Below, piece by piece: positions 14,142 through 22,552 of a stretch of 24,111 bases of DNA. Below the pieces are notes generated by a model. That model was not told the DNA's origin. It saw only the letters and a program-made list of their open reading frames with translations, and made no database searches. The position numbers and the translations under genes are program-made. How positions within the stretch are numbered: the first letter of the stretch is position 1; every line of letters begins with the position of its first letter. This DNA is from DATEDA01 sp035286595 (lineage in GTDB: Bacteria > Pseudomonadota > Gammaproteobacteria > Burkholderiales > SG8-39): positions 1-24,111 of the forward strand of contig DATEDA010000066.1 of the NCBI GenBank assembly GCA_035286595.1, read 5' to 3'.

Positions 14142-14878
14142 GCGGCCTCCTCCACCCCGAGGTACGCCTCGACCACTGCCGGGTCGCGCGCGACCAGCTG
14201 CGGCAGGTCGTCCGCGATCTTCCGGCCCTGGTGGAGCACCGCGACCCGCTCCACGCAGTCCATGAGCGCGCGAACCGCGTGCTCGATCCAGATCACGGTG
14301 AGGCCGAGCTCGTCGCGCACCCGGCGAATGAGTTGCGCCGTGGCGTCGACCTCTGCCTCGGTGAGCCCCGCCGCGACCTCGTCGAGCAGCAGGATGCGCG
14401 GCCGCGCGCCGAGCGCCATGCCGATCTCGAGCAGGCGCTGTCTTGCCGGCGTGAGCCCGCCGGCCGGGATCTCGGCCGAGTCGGCAAGCCCGAGGAACTC
14501 GAGGATCGACGCCGCGCTGCCGAGCGCGTCGTGCCCGTTCGCCCGCCGCCGGCCGGCGAACTCGAGGCCGAAGCGCACGTTCTGCTCCGCGGTCATGTCG
14601 CGGAACACCCGCGGGGTCTGGAACGTGCGCGCGACGCCGTGCGCGGCAAAGACGTGCGGCGGCTTCCCGGTGAGATCGGCGCCGCCGATGATCAGCCGGC
14701 CCGACGACGGCTCGAGAACGCCCGACAGCGCGTGAAAGAGCGTCGTCTTGCCGGCGCCGTTCGGTCCGATGACGCCGACGAGCTCGCCGCTGCGGACCTC
14801 GAGCTCGACGTCGTCGACGGCGACGAGCCCGCCGAAGCGGACGGTGACGCCGCGCGCGGCGAGCGCCAGGTCAGCCAC
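14138..14878 (-). CDS. livG: LivG-type ABC transporter ATPase
   Basis: A 246-aa nucleotide-binding subunit. Walker A is GPNGAGKTT (38-46), the Q-loop Gln is Q87 in ARTFQTPRVF, and Walker B is RILLLDE (161-167). The signature motif, usually LSGGQ or LSYGQ, reads LTPARQ (142-147), so one composite ATP site may be degenerate. The GTG at 14878 follows GGAGG by 5 bp and overlaps the livM end by 8 bp; the upstream ATG at 14917 would lie well inside livM. It pairs with LivF on the cytoplasmic face of LivHM. Confidence 0.9.
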   Translation of the reverse strand: MADLALAARGVTVRFGGLVAVDDVELEVRSGELVGVIGPNGAGKTTLFHALSGVLEPSSGRLIIGGADLTGKPPHVFAAHGVARTFQTPRVFRDMTAEQNVRFGLEFAGRRRANGHDALGSAASILEFLGLADSAEIPAGGLTPARQRLLEIGMALGARPRILLLDEVAAGLTEAEVDATAQLIRRVRDELGLTVIWIEHAVRALMDCVERVAVLHQGRKIADDLPQLVARDPAVVEAYLGVEEAA

Positions 14879-15830
14879 GAGCGCCTCCGCTCTCGAGCTT
14901 CGCCAGACGCGCGCCAAGGGCCCCGATTCGCGCGCGCGCGATGGGCCAGAGCGAAGCGATTCCGCCGGGCAGGTACAGCACGAGCACGATGAGGAGCAGG
15001 CCGAGCAGGATCAGGAACAGATAGGGGAACTGCAGGCGCAGGAACTCGGTCAGCAGGCTGAACACGATCGAGGAGGCGAGCGGCCCGATCACCGTGTGCG
15101 CGCCGCCGACCATGGCGATCAGCACCGTCTGGAAGCCGATGAAGGGATTGAACACCGAGTTCGGCTCGATGTAGGTCCATCGCACCGCCATGGCCGCGCC
15201 GAGCGCGCCGGCAAAGAACGCGGAAAGCGCGAACCCGGCGATCTTCGTGCGCCGCGTGTTCACGCCGAGCGTCTGCGCGCGCTCCTCGTCGGCGCCGATG
15301 CCGGCGAGTGCGAGCCCGAAGCGGCTGGCGCGCACCGCGAGGCAGGTCACGATCGCCGCCGCCGCCAGGAACAGCACCGTCAGATAGACCGTCGGCGCCT
15401 CGGGCACGTCGGTGAGCACACGCCCGACCGTGTGGGCGTAGCTCTTCTCGGAGTAGGTGATGGCGTGGCGCACGAGCTCGCCCAGGCCGAAGGTGAGCAC
15501 CGCGAAGTAGGCGCCGCGCAAGTGCAGGATCGCCGCTCCGATGAGCGCGGCGAACGCCGCCGCGGCGAGCCCGCCGAGCGGGACGACCACCGCGTACGGC
15601 AGCGTCGCCAGGCCCCAAGCCGTGACGTACGCGCCGATCCCGAAAAACGCCGCCGTAGCGAGCGAGAGATAGTTGGTCGCGCCCGAGAACATCGCCCAGC
15701 TCACCGTCAGCCCCGCGTACATCAGGCACGTGAGCAGGAGCGAGAGCGCGAACGCGGACAGCGCCCACGGCGCCGCGGCGAGCACGATCCCCGCGGCGAG
15801 CGTCATGACGACGGCGTTGCGGAGGGTCAT
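14871..15830 (-). CDS. livM: LivM-type ABC transporter permease
   Basis: A 319-aa inner-membrane protein, MTLRNAVVMTLAAGIVLAAA at the N-terminus, with about nine hydrophobic segments. The family motif GATNYLSLATAAFFGIGAYV lies near residues 49-68, and the EAA-like coupling loop GIGADEERAQTLGVNTRRTKIAGF lies about 185-208. The ATG at 15830 overlaps the livH stop as ATGA; the longer frame back to 16451 is only the shadow of livH. With LivH it forms the translocation pore for the ligand delivered by LivK. Confidence 0.93.
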   Translation of the reverse strand: MTLRNAVVMTLAAGIVLAAAPWALSAFALSLLLTCLMYAGLTVSWAMFSGATNYLSLATAAFFGIGAYVTAWGLATLPYAVVVPLGGLAAAAFAALIGAAILHLRGAYFAVLTFGLGELVRHAITYSEKSYAHTVGRVLTDVPEAPTVYLTVLFLAAAAIVTCLAVRASRFGLALAGIGADEERAQTLGVNTRRTKIAGFALSAFFAGALGAAMAVRWTYIEPNSVFNPFIGFQTVLIAMVGGAHTVIGPLASSIVFSLLTEFLRLQFPYLFLILLGLLLIVLVLYLPGGIASLWPIARARIGALGARLAKLESGGARG

Positions 15831-16696
15831 CGCGCGAACAGCCCCTTCGGGCGTGCGAGCAGCACGAGGATGAACACGCCATAGGAAAGCAGCATCTTGA
15901 GCGACGGGCTCGTGAAGTGCATCCCGAACGCCTCGACGACCCCGAGGAGGAAGCCGCCGAGCAGCGCGCCGAGGGTGCTGCCCAACCCGCCGAGCGTGAT
16001 CACGATGAGCGCGGTCACCGTGTACGGCTCGCCCATCGCCGGCGAGATCTCGTAGACCATCGAGAGCAGCGCCCCCGCGACGCCGGCGAGCGCGAGGCCG
16101 ACGCCGAACACCGTCGGGTGCAGCACCGCCGTGTCGATGCCGACGAGCTGCGCGCCGGTCGGCGACTGCATCATGGCGCGCACCGCCTTGCCGACGAGCG
16201 TGAATCGAAGCACCGCGAGGAGCGCGAGGCTCGCCGCGACCGCGAAGCCGAGCACGACCAACCGGTTCGCGGTGAACCGGGCGCCGGCGATCTCGACCGG
16301 CTCGTCGAGGAAGGAGTAGCCGCGGAGGTCGGCGCCCCAGGCGAGGTACGCCGCGTTCTGCACCAGGAACATCAGTCCGAAGCTGACGAGCAGACTCCGG
16401 GCCTCGATGATCTCGACGCTCGGAGAGGTCCGCGAGATGCGGCGGAAGCACAACCGGTACACGCCCAGGCCGATCAGGAACAGCGCCACCGCCACGACCG
16501 GCAGGAACACGAGCGGGTTCACCTTGAGCACGGTGTGCGCGAGCCAGGTGAAGTACGCGCCCAGCATCAGGAACTCCCCGTGCGAGATGTTCATGATCCG
16601 CATCAGCCCGTACTGCAGGTTCAGGCCGATGGCGACCACGGCGTAGATCCCGCCGGTGATCAGCCCGGAGGCGACGAGCTCGAGCCAGAAGCCCAT
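15827..16696 (-). CDS. livH: LivH-type ABC transporter permease
   Basis: A 289-aa inner-membrane protein of the branched-chain amino-acid permease family. The N-terminal GLITGGIYAVVAIGLNLQYG and NISHGEFLMLGAYF are family hallmarks. The coupling loop reads AVRAMMQSPTGAQLVGID, and VITLGGLGSTLGALLGGFLLG follows. It begins 76 bp after the livK stop codon, with a terminator hairpin between. No good Shine-Dalgarno precedes the ATG at 16696, so translation may be modest. Confidence 0.93.
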   Translation of the reverse strand: MGFWLELVASGLITGGIYAVVAIGLNLQYGLMRIMNISHGEFLMLGAYFTWLAHTVLKVNPLVFLPVVAVALFLIGLGVYRLCFRRISRTSPSVEIIEARSLLVSFGLMFLVQNAAYLAWGADLRGYSFLDEPVEIAGARFTANRLVVLGFAVAASLALLAVLRFTLVGKAVRAMMQSPTGAQLVGIDTAVLHPTVFGVGLALAGVAGALLSMVYEISPAMGEPYTVTALIVITLGGLGSTLGALLGGFLLGVVEAFGMHFTSPSLKMLLSYGVFILVLLARPKGLFAR

Positions 16697-16723
16697 CAGG
16701 TCAGAGGACGAGGAAAGAAAAAA

Positions 16724-16750
16724 CGGCTCCGCGGGCGGGCCGCGGAGCCG
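16724..16750 (-). terminator. Partial terminator between livK and livH
   Basis: CGGCTCCGCGG (16724-16734) and CCGCGGAGCCG (16740-16750) pair perfectly over 11 bp with a 5-nt loop. On the minus strand a run of six T follows at once. It lies after livK and before livH. It probably lets only part of the transcripts continue, giving more binding protein than membrane components, a known arrangement in ABC operons. Confidence 0.88.
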
Positions 16751-16771
16751 TAGTGGTTCGCTTCAACCCGA

Positions 16772-17950
16772 TTACCAGGCCGGCTTGGGATACAGCGCCG
16801 CCGAGGTCGAGCGATCCGGCGGCCAGACGACCTCGAACTCGCCGCCCTGCCACTGACTCACGACCCCCGGCGTGGTGACGTTCTCGCCGTTCTTGAACCG
16901 GATCTTGCCGATGATGGTGTCGAACTCGTTGTTCGCGATGTAATCGCGCAGTGCCTTGCGGTCGAGCCCGGCCTTCGCCACCGCCTGCTCGAGGATCTGC
17001 AGGCCGGCCCAGGCATGCGCGCTCGCCCAGCGGTCGGGCTCCTTCTGCCACCGCTTGACGTGCGCGTCGAAGTAGGCCTTCGCGGCGGGACTCGTCCGCG
17101 GGTTCCAGGTCCCGAGCCCCATCACGCCTTCGGCGACCTTGCCGAACTTGTCGCGGTACACCGGGAAGGCCGCGCCCACCGCGACGTAGAACAGCTTCGG
17201 ATTGAAGCCGATCCCCCGCGACTGGCCGGTGATCAGGAACGTGTCGGGCGGGTAGCTGAGCGCGATGAACGCGTCCGGGTTCTTCGCCTTGATGTCGTTC
17301 AGCACCGGCTGCAGGTCCTTGACGCCGAGGGGATAGCTCTTCTTCTCGACGATCTGAATGCGGGTCGCTTTGAGCGCCGCCTCCAGCGCGGCGAGCTGCT
17401 CCAGGCCGAACAGCTCGTCGACGTACACGATGGCCGCCGTCTTCGCCTGGCGTGCCGCGAGGTACTCGGCGAGCGCCTCCATCATCCGGTCGGGCTGCTG
17501 CAGGAGCGCGAAGAAGTACGGATTCTTCATCCCGAGCAGTTTCCTGCCGGTCGCGGTCGGCGCGAGGATCGGGTAGCCGTACTTCTGGGCGAGCGGCATC
17601 ATCGCGAAGTTCGCCCCGGTGCTCCACGGCGGCAGGATCAGATCGACCTTGTCGCTCCCCATGAGCTTCTCGTAGGTGCGCACGACGGTCTCGGTTTCGC
17701 TCCGGTCGTCGAAGCCGATGAGCTCGATCTTGCGCTTGACGCCCTTGACGTTGAGCCCGCCGGCGGCGTTCACCTGCTCGGCCCACATGATGTAGTTCGG
17801 CTCCTGCGTGACCTGCGCGCCCGCGGCCCACGGCCCGGTACGCGCGATGGCATAGCCGATGCGCACCGGCTCCTGGGCGAGCGCCGGCGCAGCCGCGGCA
17901 ACGGCGAGCGCCGCCGCCGCGAGGCACTTCAGGCTGGTTGGAAGCTGCAT
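16772..17950 (-). CDS. livK: LivK-type branched-chain amino-acid/aromatic acid binding protein
   Basis: A 392-aa periplasmic binding protein (type I fold). The signal peptide MQLPTSLKCLAAAALAVAAA ends near residue 25 (PALA), before QEPVRIGYAIARTGPWAAGA. The mature lobe has NAAGGLNVKG and FDDRSETETVVRTYEKLM, as in LivJ/LivK relatives that often bind aromatic acids or amides rather than leucine. The ATG at 17950 is chosen over the one at 18013 because the signal peptide begins there and AGGAGGGG precedes it. The gene is followed by a terminator and the rest of the importer. The ALDH in the same run hints at an aromatic ligand. Confidence 0.92.
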   Translation of the reverse strand: MQLPTSLKCLAAAALAVAAAAPALAQEPVRIGYAIARTGPWAAGAQVTQEPNYIMWAEQVNAAGGLNVKGVKRKIELIGFDDRSETETVVRTYEKLMGSDKVDLILPPWSTGANFAMMPLAQKYGYPILAPTATGRKLLGMKNPYFFALLQQPDRMMEALAEYLAARQAKTAAIVYVDELFGLEQLAALEAALKATRIQIVEKKSYPLGVKDLQPVLNDIKAKNPDAFIALSYPPDTFLITGQSRGIGFNPKLFYVAVGAAFPVYRDKFGKVAEGVMGLGTWNPRTSPAAKAYFDAHVKRWQKEPDRWASAHAWAGLQILEQAVAKAGLDRKALRDYIANNEFDTIIGKIRFKNGENVTTPGVVSQWQGGEFEVVWPPDRSTSAALYPKPAW

Positions 17951-18028
17951 GCGAATCCCCTCCTCCAAAGGTCGATCGTTCTTGCCCGGGTACCCACTGG
18001 GCACCGAGCGCATCTGGTTGCGGAAGGG

Positions 18029-18058
18029 ATGTTAGCCCGGCGCGGCGGAACGGCACAA
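18029..18058 (-). promoter_or_regulatory. Likely promoter of the liv operon
   Basis: On the minus strand TTGTGC (18058-18053) is followed after 18 bp by TAACAT (18034-18029). The transcription start would be near 18022, leaving a 5' leader of about 70 nt before livK. This leader contains the self-complementary GGGTACCC flanked by TGCCC and GGGCA, so it may be folded. It lies in the gap between livK and the upstream molybdenum-enzyme gene. Confidence 0.5.
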
Positions 18059-18098
18059 CCGCGCTGCGAACGGCCCTGGCCGGGTTCCCGCGACTTTG

Positions 18099-20390
18099 CT
18101 AAACGGCGCGCGAGCTCTCGCGTAGTGCCCGCCAGACCTTCTCCCGGGTCGTCGGCATGTCGAGGTGCCTGAGGCCGGTGTTCGCGTACAGGGCGTCCAC
18201 CACCGCGCTGACCACCGCCGCCGGCGCCCCCACCGCGCCCGACTCGCCCGCCCCCTTCACCCCGAGGGGGTTCGTCGTGCACAAGGTGTGGTTGAAGCCG
18301 CAGTCGAACGACGGCACGTCGTCCGCGCGCGGCAGCGCGTAGTCCATGAACGAGCCGGCGAGGAGCTGCGCCGTCTCCGGGTCGTAGTAGCCGTGCTCGA
18401 GCAGCGCCTGCCCGACCCCTTGGACGGTGCCGCCGTGCACCTGCCCTTCGAGCAGCAGCGGGTTGATCGCGCGGCCGAAGTCGTCGACGATCGTGTAGCG
18501 CTCGATGCGCGTCTCGCCGGTCTCGGGGTCGATCTCCACCTCGACGATGTGGCAGCCGTTCGGATAGGTGTACTTCTCGGGGTTGCGCGTGTGCGTGGCT
18601 TCGAGCCCGCGCGCCTTGGCCGCCACCTCGAACAGCGACACCCCGCGATCGGTGCCCGCGATCCAGTACCGCCCGTCGCGGTACTCGATGTCGGCGGCCG
18701 CGGCTTCGAGCAGGCCCGCCGCCGTCTCGCGGCCTTTCGCGACCGCCTCGTCAGCGGCGGCGGTCGCCGCGACGCCGCCGATCGCGAGGAAGCGGCTGCC
18801 GCCGGTGAGCCCGTCGGGGACGACGTCGGTGTCGCCCTGTACGACCTCGATCGCGTCCGCGTCGATTCCGAGCGCGGCCGAAAGCACCTGCTTGAACCCG
18901 GTGACGTGGCCCTGCCCGTTGTCCTGCATGCCGGAGATCAGTGTGACCTTGCCGTCGCCGCCGACGCGCAGCGTCACGGTGTCGGGGCTCCCGGCCCCGC
19001 AACGCTCGATGTACATGCCGAGCCCGAGCCCGCGCAGCCGCCCGCGCTTCGCCGCGGCGGCGCGCCGCGCCGGGAATCCGGCCCAGCCGGCCTGCTCCAT
19101 GGCGAGCGCCATGGTGCCGGCGAAGTCGCCGCTGTCGTACTCGCTCTCGACCGGCGTTCGGTACGGGAACGTGTCGATGAAGTTGCGCCGCCGGATGTCG
19201 TCCGCCCCGAGCCCGAGCTCGCGCGCCGCGACGTCGACGATCCGTTCCACGAGATAGATCCCCTCGGGGCGGCCCGCGCCGCGATACGCGTCGACCGGCA
19301 CGGTGTTGGTCACGACGCCCTTCACGTCGAGGGCGATCGCCGGAATGCGGTAGACGCTCGAGAGCACGACGAACGCAAGTTGCGGGATGAACGGGCCGAA
19401 GTTCGACAGGTACGCGCCCATGTTCGCGTAGGTGGTCACGCGCAGTGCGAGGAACTTCGCGTCCCCGTCGAGCGCGAGCTCGGCGACCGAGTAGTTGTCG
19501 CGGCCCTGAACGTCGGAGAGGAACGTCTCGCTGCGCTCGCCGGTCCAGCGCACCGGACGCTTGAGCTTGCGCGATGCCCAGACGACGAGCGGCTGCTCTG
19601 GGTGCAGGAAGATCTTCATGCCGAACCCGCCGCCCACGTTGCCCGACACGACGCGCAGCTTCCGCGGATCGAGCTTGAGGATCTGGCCGGCCAGCTGGCC
19701 ATGGATCAGGTGCGGTCCCTGCGTCGGGGTGTAGAGCGTCGAGCGGTCGGTCGCTGGATCGTAGTCGGCGACCGCCGCGCGCGGCTCGAGCGGGTTCGCC
19801 ACCAGGCGATTGTTGACGAGCTCGGCCCGGGTGACGTGCTTCGCCCGCGCGAATGCCGCATCCACCGCCGCCCGGTCGCCGAACGCGATGTCGAAGCAGA
19901 CGTTGTTCCCGACGTCCGCCCACACCCGCGGGGCGCCCGGCTTCGCCGCGGCGTAGGTGTCCGCGACCGCCGGCAGCGGCTCGTAGTCCGCTTCGATCAG
20001 CTCCGCCGCGTCCTTGGCCCGCTGCAAGGAATCGGCCACGACGAGGGCGACCGGGTCGCCGACGTGGCGCACGCGATCGATCGCGAGCAGCGGCCGCGGG
20101 GTCTCGCCGCGCGGTGAGCCATCGACGTTCGTGACCGGGATCATGCAGGGGATGTCGCCGAGCCCGTCGGCCCTCGCGTCGACGCCGGCGAGCACGGCGA
20201 GCACGCCCGGCGCGCGCCGCGCGGCCGACGCGTCGAGCCGCCGGAGCGCAGCGTGAGCATGCGGCGAGCGCAGCACGAACGCGTAGGCCTCGTTCGGCAG
20301 GCGCACGTCGTCGGCGTACCGTCCCGCACCCTTCACCAGGGTCAGGTCTTCAGCCCGGGAGACGGCCTGGCCGAGCGCGAATTTCGCCAT
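18099..20390 (-). CDS. Xanthine/CO-dehydrogenase family molybdenum large subunit, orphan
   Basis: A 763-aa molybdopterin-binding subunit of the CoxL/XdhB/aldehyde oxidase family, which hydroxylates carbon with water-derived oxygen. The N-terminal hammerhead domain begins FALGQAVSRAEDLTLVKGAG. The active-site loop AYRGAGRPE (A368-E376) is the form II type and lacks the AYRCSFR of true CO dehydrogenase. NVGGGFGMK and MQDNGQGH bind the cofactor, and E716 in GAGESG is the catalytic Glu. The ATG at 20390 is chosen because the sequence before MAKFALGQ does not fit the family. The usual FAD (CoxM) and 2Fe-2S (CoxS) subunits are not next to it. It lies upstream of liv genes and an ALDH, so an aromatic or N-heterocyclic substrate is possible. 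Confidence 0.9.
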   Translation of the reverse strand: MAKFALGQAVSRAEDLTLVKGAGRYADDVRLPNEAYAFVLRSPHAHAALRRLDASAARRAPGVLAVLAGVDARADGLGDIPCMIPVTNVDGSPRGETPRPLLAIDRVRHVGDPVALVVADSLQRAKDAAELIEADYEPLPAVADTYAAAKPGAPRVWADVGNNVCFDIAFGDRAAVDAAFARAKHVTRAELVNNRLVANPLEPRAAVADYDPATDRSTLYTPTQGPHLIHGQLAGQILKLDPRKLRVVSGNVGGGFGMKIFLHPEQPLVVWASRKLKRPVRWTGERSETFLSDVQGRDNYSVAELALDGDAKFLALRVTTYANMGAYLSNFGPFIPQLAFVVLSSVYRIPAIALDVKGVVTNTVPVDAYRGAGRPEGIYLVERIVDVAARELGLGADDIRRRNFIDTFPYRTPVESEYDSGDFAGTMALAMEQAGWAGFPARRAAAAKRGRLRGLGLGMYIERCGAGSPDTVTLRVGGDGKVTLISGMQDNGQGHVTGFKQVLSAALGIDADAIEVVQGDTDVVPDGLTGGSRFLAIGGVAATAAADEAVAKGRETAAGLLEAAAADIEYRDGRYWIAGTDRGVSLFEVAAKARGLEATHTRNPEKYTYPNGCHIVEVEIDPETGETRIERYTIVDDFGRAINPLLLEGQVHGGTVQGVGQALLEHGYYDPETAQLLAGSFMDYALPRADDVPSFDCGFNHTLCTTNPLGVKGAGESGAVGAPAAVVSAVVDALYANTGLRHLDMPTTREKVWRALRESSRAV

Positions 20391-20540
20391 GACAGCAATG
20401 CCCTCGCATCGTTTGCGTCGTGCCAACTATGCTACGACAACTGCAGAGAGGCGACGACGAGAGCTTCCCTGCAGCGGGGAGCGACGGCGTCGAGGCGCTG
20501 CGGTTACACTATCTCGACTTCGCCGCGGCGTCAGACGGAG

Positions 20541-20572
20541 GCGCTTCGCCGCAGCCGCCTGCGGCGAAGCGC
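20541..20572 (+). repeat. Perfect 14-bp inverted repeat before the first ChaC gene
   Basis: GCGCTTCGCCGCAG (20541-20554) and CTGCGGCGAAGCGC (20559-20572) pair perfectly with loop CCGC. It ends 16 bp before the TTG start at 20589. TACACT at 20505-20510 could be a -10 box, which would put the hairpin in the 5' leader. The divergent gap 20391-20588 holds nothing else that I recognise. Confidence 0.7.
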
Positions 20573-20588
20573 GAAGGACGAGACGGGA

Positions 20589-21371
20589 TTGGCATCAGGG
20601 TCGGGTAACGAACGCGAGGGGCTCGAGCGCGGCGAGTCGTTCATCGGGCCCGGCACACCGGCGCAGGAGGAGCGCCGCCTCTGCCGCGAGGATCTCGTCG
20701 ACAACGTGCTCCGCCGCGCGCTCGAGCACTCCGCGCTCGCCCCCGAGCTGCTCTCCGAGGAGGCGCTCGAGGCGTCGCTGCAGGCGGCGCTCGCGTCGGC
20801 GCATCGCCAGCCCGACGTGTGGCTGTTTGCGTACGGCTCGCTCGTCTGGAACCCGGTGCTCGACTTCGACGAGCGCCTGGTCGCCACGGTGCATGGCTAC
20901 CACCGCAGCTTCTGCCTCCGGTCGCGCATCAACCGCGGCACACCGGAGAAGCCCGGGCTCGTACTCGGGCTGGACCGCGGCGGCCGCTGCACCGGCGTCG
21001 CGTACCGCATCCCGGTGCGCCTCGCCGAGGAGGAGTTGCGACTCCTGTGGCGGCGCGAGATGTTGCTCGGCTCGTACGCGCCACGCTGGGTGCTGGTGAC
21101 GCACGGCGACCGCAGCGTACGCGCGCTGGCGTTCGCCGTGAACCGCGAGCGCTCGGGCTACGCCGGTCGCCTGCCGGCGGAAGAGATCGTCGAGCGCCTG
21201 ATCCATGCCCGCGGCCGGGTCGGCACCGGCCTCGATTACCTCCGCCAGACGATCGACGGCCTCGCCGCGGTCGGCATTCGCGACCCGCACCTGATCCGCC
21301 TCGAGGCGCTCGCCCGCCAGCGGCTCGGAGAGGACGAGCCGCACCGGCCGCGCGCCGACCTGCAGCTCTAG
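20589..21371 (+). CDS. ChaC-like gamma-glutamylcyclotransferase (paralogue 1)
   Basis: A 260-aa protein of the ChaC family, which cleaves the gamma-glutamyl bond of glutathione-like compounds to 5-oxoproline. The substrate loop YGSL is at residues 82-85 in WLFAYGSLVWNP. The catalytic Glu is E157 in LLWRREMLLGSY. RGTPEKPGLVLGLDRGGRC and the C-terminal LDYLRQTIDGLAAVGIRD also fit. The TTG at 20589 is the best start available, giving a 32-residue extension before REDLVDNVLRR, where relatives begin; an upstream open frame to 20253 overlaps the divergent gene. Its stop shares CTAG with the convergent hydrolase stop. A second, diverged copy lies at 22553. Confidence 0.87.
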   Translation: MASGSGNEREGLERGESFIGPGTPAQEERRLCREDLVDNVLRRALEHSALAPELLSEEALEASLQAALASAHRQPDVWLFAYGSLVWNPVLDFDERLVATVHGYHRSFCLRSRINRGTPEKPGLVLGLDRGGRCTGVAYRIPVRLAEEELRLLWRREMLLGSYAPRWVLVTHGDRSVRALAFAVNRERSGYAGRLPAEEIVERLIHARGRVGTGLDYLRQTIDGLAAVGIRDPHLIRLEALARQRLGEDEPHRPRADLQL

Positions 21372-22315
21372 CGCGCCAGCAGGAAGTCGCGAACGACCCC
21401 GATCTGGTTGTCGGTCATCAGCCACGGCGCGTGGCCGATTCCCGGGAATTCGACCAGGCGCGCGCGCGGGCCACGCTCGGTCATCTGCTTCGCCGTCGCC
21501 TCGAGCAGCAGATCGGACTCCGCGCCACGCAGCACGAGCGTCGGGCACTTGATCTGCTCCCACACCGGCCAGAGGTCGACGCCCTGCAGGAAGTCGCCGC
21601 CGAACTCGATGTCGCCGTGGTTGCCGCGCCGGATCGCGCTCACGATGCCGGGGTCGTACGCGAGGCTGTAGGTGGCGTCGTCGTTCCGGCGCACGCTGTG
21701 CCGGGTGACGTGCCGCCACTTCCGGTCGCTGAGCGGGCCGAAGGCGGCGCAGGCCGCGCGCAGGTGCTGCTCGGCCTCGCCGAGATCCTTGAACTTCGCG
21801 TTGAGCCCCGCGTTCACGTTCTTCAGCCGCACCAGCCCCGACCATGGCACGAGCGGGCCGACGTCGTTGAGCACGAGCCGGCCGACCGGCGACCCCGCCT
21901 TCGCCGCGAGGATCATGCCGATCATCCCGCCCATGGAAGTCCCCACCCAGTCGATCCGCCTAGGGCGCCCCAGGCGCTGCAAGATACCCGCGAGCCCCGC
22001 GAGCACCCCGCCGGAGCGCGCCGTCACGTGCGCGATCAACGCGGCCGCCTCGGACTGGTAGAGCGCGAAGCCGTAGTCCGACTTGTCCGGCAGCCAGTCG
22101 CTCAACCCGCGGCCAGCCACGTCCATGCACACGACGCGGCAGTCGGACGCCAGCCGCGCGGCAAGGTCGTCGAAATCGCGGCTGTTGCGCGTGAGGCCGT
22201 GCACGCATACGACGACGTGCGGGTTGTGCGAGCTTCCCCACTCGGTGTAGACCACCCGATGGAAACCGCTCGGGCCGAGGCTGGGGAAGTGACGGATGCG
22301 GGGGATGGCGAACAT
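21368..22315 (-). CDS. Alpha/beta hydrolase
   Basis: A 315-aa alpha/beta-fold hydrolase. The oxyanion segment is VHGLTRNSRDF (from V38). The nucleophile elbow is GTSMGG with S127, the acid is D268 in LRGAESD, and the His is H295 in GIGHAPW. It resembles the esterase/lactonase-like proteins annotated simply as alpha/beta hydrolases in Burkholderiales. The ATG at 22315 is chosen because MFAIPRIRHFPS fits relatives; the frame is open to 22348. It is flanked by the two ChaC genes, running against the first one and divergent from the second. The substrate is unknown. The divergent gap 22316-22552 shows no clear promoter. Confidence 0.87.
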   Translation of the reverse strand: MFAIPRIRHFPSLGPSGFHRVVYTEWGSSHNPHVVVCVHGLTRNSRDFDDLAARLASDCRVVCMDVAGRGLSDWLPDKSDYGFALYQSEAAALIAHVTARSGGVLAGLAGILQRLGRPRRIDWVGTSMGGMIGMILAAKAGSPVGRLVLNDVGPLVPWSGLVRLKNVNAGLNAKFKDLGEAEQHLRAACAAFGPLSDRKWRHVTRHSVRRNDDATYSLAYDPGIVSAIRRGNHGDIEFGGDFLQGVDLWPVWEQIKCPTLVLRGAESDLLLEATAKQMTERGPRARLVEFPGIGHAPWLMTDNQIGVVRDFLLAR

Positions 22316-22552
22316 GGACCGAGGGGGGCGCGGCTCGCGGCAGCGCACCGGCCGCGAGACTCACCGGGCCCATGATTGTGGTCGGAGGGTTCCGGCGCGG
22401 CAAGCGCCAGCGGCCGCGTCCCGGAAGCGAGCGCCGTGCACCGAACGAGTGCCTCCTGGCAACTCGTCGCCGTCCGTGAAAGACTTCGGTGTCGCGCTCC
22501 GAGGCACGCTGTCAACCGGCGCGCGCGCCGGCCGTTGGGCCGCTTGCTGCCT

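Noticed and set aside
15831..16451. Upstream extension of the livM frame to 16451
   Set aside because: The extension lies over livH in another frame, and a normal LivM N-terminus with an ATGA overlap occurs at 15830.
18165..20117. A 650-aa plus-strand open frame opposite the molybdenum-enzyme gene
   Set aside because: Its composition is that of a shadow frame with no recognisable domain, while the minus strand encodes a conserved CoxL-type protein.
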